From Aminobacter anthyllidis (GTDB taxonomy: Bacteria; Pseudomonadota; Alphaproteobacteria; Rhizobiales; Rhizobiaceae): DNA of 64,000 nt. The stretch spans positions 62,001-126,000 of the forward strand of contig NZ_JAFLWW010000004.1 of assembly GCF_018555685.1 (NCBI RefSeq), given 5' to 3'. Below the pieces are notes generated by a model, which was not told where the DNA came from, did no database searches, and saw only the letters and a list, made by a program, of their open reading frames with translations. Below, one piece after another: positions 61,045 through 64,000 of the stretch (the stretch's first letter is position 1; each line of letters begins with the position of its first letter). The position numbers and the translations under genes are program-made.

Positions 61045-61555
61045 AGCGAGCTCGCGGCAGCGTCGTACGTTGTGGCGGGCCTTCGTGCCGCGCTGGGCCC
61101 ATATGCCACTTTCAGGCGAGGGTGCAGCGCGTTTTGGCGGGCGCTGGAATCCGGTCGGTGCGCCAACGCTATATGCGGCCTGCGAGTTGTCGACGGCCTG
61201 GGCCGAATACAATCAGGGTTTCGTCCAGCATCCGGCGCTGATCGCACAACTCGAACTTGCCGATGCGGCCCTGGCCGAGTTGACCGATCCGACGGCGCTG
61301 CAGGAACTCGGCGTGGATCCGGCCATTCACCGATGCGAGTGGCGGGCCGATCTCGACGAGGGCAGGACGCCTGAAACCCACCTACTGCGGCAGCGCCTGC
61401 TGGCCGAAGGTTTCGACGGCGTCGTCTACCCCTCCTTCATGTCGCCTGGCGGCAATTGTGTTGCCCTGTGGCGCTGGAACGGTCCGGACCAGCCATCGCT
61501 CAAGGTCATCGATCCCGATCAGCGTCTTCCAAAGACCCCGGCATCCTGGCTTTAG
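61037..61555 (+). CDS. RES domain toxin
   Basis: A 172-residue protein with the RES fold. The conserved Arg, Glu and Ser residues that name the family are in LWRAFVPRW, GGRWNPVGAPTLYAACELS and the late YPSFMSPGGNCVALW. RES toxins are NAD-degrading or ADP-ribosylating enzymes that arrest growth when the Xre antitoxin is lost. ATG 61037 overlaps the antitoxin stop by eight bases. Next to repABC, the pair should act in post-segregational maintenance of the replicon. Confidence 0.9.
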   Translation: MPEASSRQRRTLWRAFVPRWAHMPLSGEGAARFGGRWNPVGAPTLYAACELSTAWAEYNQGFVQHPALIAQLELADAALAELTDPTALQELGVDPAIHRCEWRADLDEGRTPETHLLRQRLLAEGFDGVVYPSFMSPGGNCVALWRWNGPDQPSLKVIDPDQRLPKTPASWL

Positions 61556-61563
61556 ACCAGAGG

Positions 61564-62748
61564 TTACACGACCAGCCGCGCGGCGCGGCCAAGCTTGCGT
61601 TCGGCGTCGTTGTAGTAGTGCGAGGCCTGGCTGACCGAGCGGTGCAAAGACTGTTGCATGGCATCGAGCAGCGGGATGCCGTGGCGGCCGGCCTCGGTGA
61701 GATAGCCCGAACGCAGGCCATGCGCCGAGAATTCGGCTGGATCCAGTCCAGCTTCGGCGATGCGGCGCTTGAGGATGAGGTTGACTGCCTGCGGGGTCAG
61801 CGCGCGGCGCTGGACATGGCCCCAGCGGTCGATGGCGCGGAACACTGCACCTTCGACGAGTTCGGCCCGGGAAATCCAGTCCTTGAGAGCCAGGACCGGG
61901 CGGCCGATCAGGAATACAGCCGTATCCGTATCGGCGTTGGTGGTTTTGGTGCGACCGAGGCGGATCTTCAGGCACGGCAGCGTGTCGCCGTTGGTATCTT
62001 GCGGGTCGGATAGCACCGGCGTTTCCTCGACCAGCTGTTCGAGCCTCAAGGCGGCGACCTCGCTGCGGCGACGGCCGCCGGAGGCAAAGGCGAAAAGCAG
62101 CAGGGCCCGGTCGCGGCAATCAGTCATGCTGTCGCCAGCGCAGGCCTGCAGGACAGCTGCCAGTACGTCCGCCGTGACCGCCTTCTGGCTCTTGCGGAGG
62201 CGCGGCCGGCCGGCGGCGCGGACCGCGAGTTTGATCGCGCTGTTGAGCCCGGGTGCGTTGAAGTGGCCCGTCAGGCCGCGCCATCTGGTCAAGGTCGACC
62301 AGCTCGACAGCTTGCGCCGGACGGTTGCCGGAGCGTGCGGCTTTTTTGTTACCCGCAACACACCCTGAGCTGCCAATGCCGAAGCGACTTCGGCGGGCAT
62401 GCCGTGTGCCGCGTCGCTTTCGCGGCGGGAAAAATCCCATAGATGGTGGGCGACAAACTTCAGCAGCAGCGGCTCGGGTGCCGGCCACGGCAGCACGGTG
62501 CCGGTCGCAGCCAGGCACCAGGCCTCGATGTAGAACAGGTCCGAAGCCAGAGCGCGCAGCGAGTTTTCGCCCAGGCCCTGGTTGGCGAGGTGGCGCAAGG
62601 TGGCGACGTCGTCGTCGCTGAGCACCAACGCCAGGCGGTCGCGGCGGTCGAAGGGCAGAATGCCGTCAAGCGCATCGAGTGCCTCGGCGCGGCGGGCGAT
62701 GCTTTGCGCCTCGTCGCGGTTGGTGCCGGGTTTTGGACGTTTGGCCAT
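61564..62748 (-). CDS. Tyrosine-type site-specific recombinase
   Basis: The 394-residue protein has an N-terminal SAM-like core-binding domain (about 50-170) and a C-terminal catalytic domain. Catalytic residues are visible: the first Arg in SGGRRRSEVAAL (about 222-233), H-x-x-R in SAHGLRSGYLTEAG (about 344-357), a later His in LHRSVSQASHYY and the nucleophile Tyr in that same segment. Close to repABC and the TA pair, it may resolve replicon multimers or integrate a mobile unit. It converges with the toxin gene with only eight bases between. Confidence 0.87.
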   Translation of the reverse strand: MAKRPKPGTNRDEAQSIARRAEALDALDGILPFDRRDRLALVLSDDDVATLRHLANQGLGENSLRALASDLFYIEAWCLAATGTVLPWPAPEPLLLKFVAHHLWDFSRRESDAAHGMPAEVASALAAQGVLRVTKKPHAPATVRRKLSSWSTLTRWRGLTGHFNAPGLNSAIKLAVRAAGRPRLRKSQKAVTADVLAAVLQACAGDSMTDCRDRALLLFAFASGGRRRSEVAALRLEQLVEETPVLSDPQDTNGDTLPCLKIRLGRTKTTNADTDTAVFLIGRPVLALKDWISRAELVEGAVFRAIDRWGHVQRRALTPQAVNLILKRRIAEAGLDPAEFSAHGLRSGYLTEAGRHGIPLLDAMQQSLHRSVSQASHYYNDAERKLGRAARLVV

Positions 62749-62838
62749 GAGGCCCCATTTTTCAGCGCAATTTCGTGCCGCAAACGGCTGGGTTCGGGCC
62801 TGATTCTAGCGATTTTGAGCCTGAAATCCATCACTATC

Positions 62839-62876
62839 GATAAGAAGACATTATCGTTAGTTAATTTCGAGAAATC
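62839..62876. promoter_or_regulatory. AT-rich divergent promoter region with two short palindromes
   Basis: Between the recombinase and the DUF1612 gene lie CGATAA-N7-TTATCG (62839-62857) and ATTTC-GA-GAAAT (62865-62876). Both are in an AT-rich stretch that must hold two divergent promoters. They could be operators or recombinase sites; no assignment is made. Confidence 0.4.
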
Positions 62877-62945
62877 GACGATCCCGCATGACTCAAGTAA
62901 ACAGCGAGATGGCTTTATAATCGACTATTGTGTTAAGGTTAATCA

Positions 62946-64000
62946 ATGCCTTACGCGCTAACCGATTTGCCTCTAGGAGACCTCGTCGGACCCGCCATGC
63001 GGGCATCCGAGGCGCTGGTGCGTCTCGATGAACGCACCAGCCGCTCGCCGGTCGGACCGGGCTTTGTCGAACGCGCGCACTTCGCCGATGCGGTCTCGGC
63101 ACTGTGGCTCGATGGTGAACTGGTGCATGTCGAGGACCTGGTGCTGCACGACGCCCACATGGATCTGCGGGCGCCGACGCATGAACTCACCCGCGCCCAT
63201 GAAATCCTGCGGCTCAGGCGCCAGATCCTGGCCAACAAGCCGGACTGGGCTCTTGGCCGCGACGGGCTTGCCGTATTGTGCGGAAGGTTTGCTGCGGCGG
63301 GGCCGATGCGGCCGGATTCGCAGTTGCCGGGGGAGGGCAGCGCTGCCGACGGCCAGGATCACGAGCAGGAACCGGAGGACGACAGCCTCGGCTCAGGGAG
63401 CCTCAGCGCCGAACTGGCGGCGCTGGATGCAGCGCTTGGCCGCGCCAATGCAGTGCTCGACGCGGCACGGGCGCCCGCCACGGCCGGACGCGATGCAACG
63501 GTGCGTGCAGAGGCGGGGACCGCCACGAAGGGCGATGCTGCAGCTGACCGGAATCCGCTGCTCTATGACAGCGACTGGGACGAGCCGGAGCGGCTGGCCG
63601 AGTGGAAGGCCGTGCTTGCCAAAGTCGAGGGTTTGCCGGCGATGCTGCGCGGTGCGGTCGCCTTTGACGCCTGGACCGCGATTGCGCCGCTGCAGCACGC
63701 GCCGTGGCTCGGACGTCTGCTCGTCAGCGCATTGTTGCGGCAGGCCGGCACGACCACCGGCCAGCTTGCGGCGCTATATGTCGGGGCGCGAGCTATTGGA
63801 CGCGAGCGCCGGCAATCGCGCGACCGCACGACGAGATTGATCGCCTTTCTCGACGGTGCCCACGAAGGTGCGGCGGCGGGGATCAGGGAGCATGACCGGC
63901 TGATGCTTGCCAGGGCGCAGATGGAGCGGCGGCTCAAGGGCCGGCGCTCGACGTCGAGACTGCCAAAGCTCATTGACCTGGTGTTGTCGCGACCGCTGGT
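62946..64000 (+). CDS. DUF1612 / RHE_PE00001-like plasmid protein (partial, runs off window)
   Basis: The frame is open from ATG 62946 to the end (351 codons visible). The N-terminal part (about 35-95) has the conserved VERAHFADAVSALWLDGELV and DLVLHDAHMDLRAPTHELTR segments. The middle (about 115-205) is acidic/alanine-rich and variable. The C-terminal part visible here contains SDWDEPERLAEW and the RLLVSALLRQAGTTTGQLAA helix of a DUF1612 domain; a terminal HTH is expected beyond the edge. This family is common near repABC loci in rhizobia. Its function is unknown; a DNA-binding role is presumed. Confidence 0.82.
   Translation, partial: MPYALTDLPLGDLVGPAMRASEALVRLDERTSRSPVGPGFVERAHFADAVSALWLDGELVHVEDLVLHDAHMDLRAPTHELTRAHEILRLRRQILANKPDWALGRDGLAVLCGRFAAAGPMRPDSQLPGEGSAADGQDHEQEPEDDSLGSGSLSAELAALDAALGRANAVLDAARAPATAGRDATVRAEAGTATKGDAAADRNPLLYDSDWDEPERLAEWKAVLAKVEGLPAMLRGAVAFDAWTAIAPLQHAPWLGRLLVSALLRQAGTTTGQLAALYVGARAIGRERRQSRDRTTRLIAFLDGAHEGAAAGIREHDRLMLARAQMERRLKGRRSTSRLPKLIDLVLSRPL

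Overview
The window looks like part of a secondary replicon (megaplasmid or chromid) of a Hyphomicrobiales/Rhizobiales alphaproteobacterium, most like the Mesorhizobium/Aminobacter group. The basis is high-GC coding bias, a complete repABC replication/partition operon with its antisense RNA, a DUF1612 plasmid-type gene, and typical rhizobial families (IalB, SapC, DUF1127, DUF6916, a sigma-EcfG promoter, a rhizobial Pho box). No rRNA, tRNA, CRISPR array or complete prophage was seen.

Layout. 0-7.7 kb: an MFS exporter, a DUF1127 protein, a winged-helix/TPR regulator that appears frameshifted, an ISNCY-type insertion sequence, an AraC-family regulator and an unrecognised 301-aa protein. 7.8-10.1 kb: a secreted phytase-like esterase behind a three-repeat Pho box. 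10.1-17.0 kb: a minus-strand signalling block. It holds a GGDEF-EAL protein followed by a tightly packed five-gene operon: HATPase-like protein, STAS-methyltransferase fusion, membrane SpoIIE/PP2C phosphatase, HATPase kinase and STAS protein. It resembles the SiaABCD partner switch but has a duplicated kinase/STAS pair and a methyltransferase output. 17.3-20.4 kb: an FtsK-type translocase without membrane segments, and an IalB-family protein.

20.5-38.9 kb: a surface/export region. A 4,212-residue inverse-autotransporter-like protein carries a giant Gly/Ser/Thr/Asn-rich passenger built from five modules. It is followed by three tandem tail-collar (MDP) proteins, a lectin-like beta-propeller with a histone-like basic tail, a GNAT acetyltransferase, DUF6916 and SapC proteins, and a sigma-EcfG-driven pair of small stress/membrane proteins. 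39.0-46.0 kb: two ABC importers, one for polar amino acids and one of polyamine type. 46.0-56.1 kb: a catabolic block bounded by two FadR/GntR regulators: acyl-CoA ligase, enoyl-CoA hydratase, AcuI-like reductase, GlcD-like FAD dehydrogenase and a fused indolepyruvate ferredoxin oxidoreductase. A plausible reading is uptake and oxidation of aromatic or branched 2-hydroxy/2-oxo acids to acyl-CoA.

56.2-64.0 kb: the maintenance core. It has a small WGR protein, a parS palindrome, repA (with a second identical parS inside its 3' end), repB, an antisense ctRNA gene, repC with an AT-rich probable origin, an Xre/RES toxin-antitoxin pair, a tyrosine recombinase and a DUF1612 gene that runs off the window. 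The strongest candidates for undescribed biology are the STAS-methyltransferase partner-switch operon and the modular giant adhesin with its neighbours.
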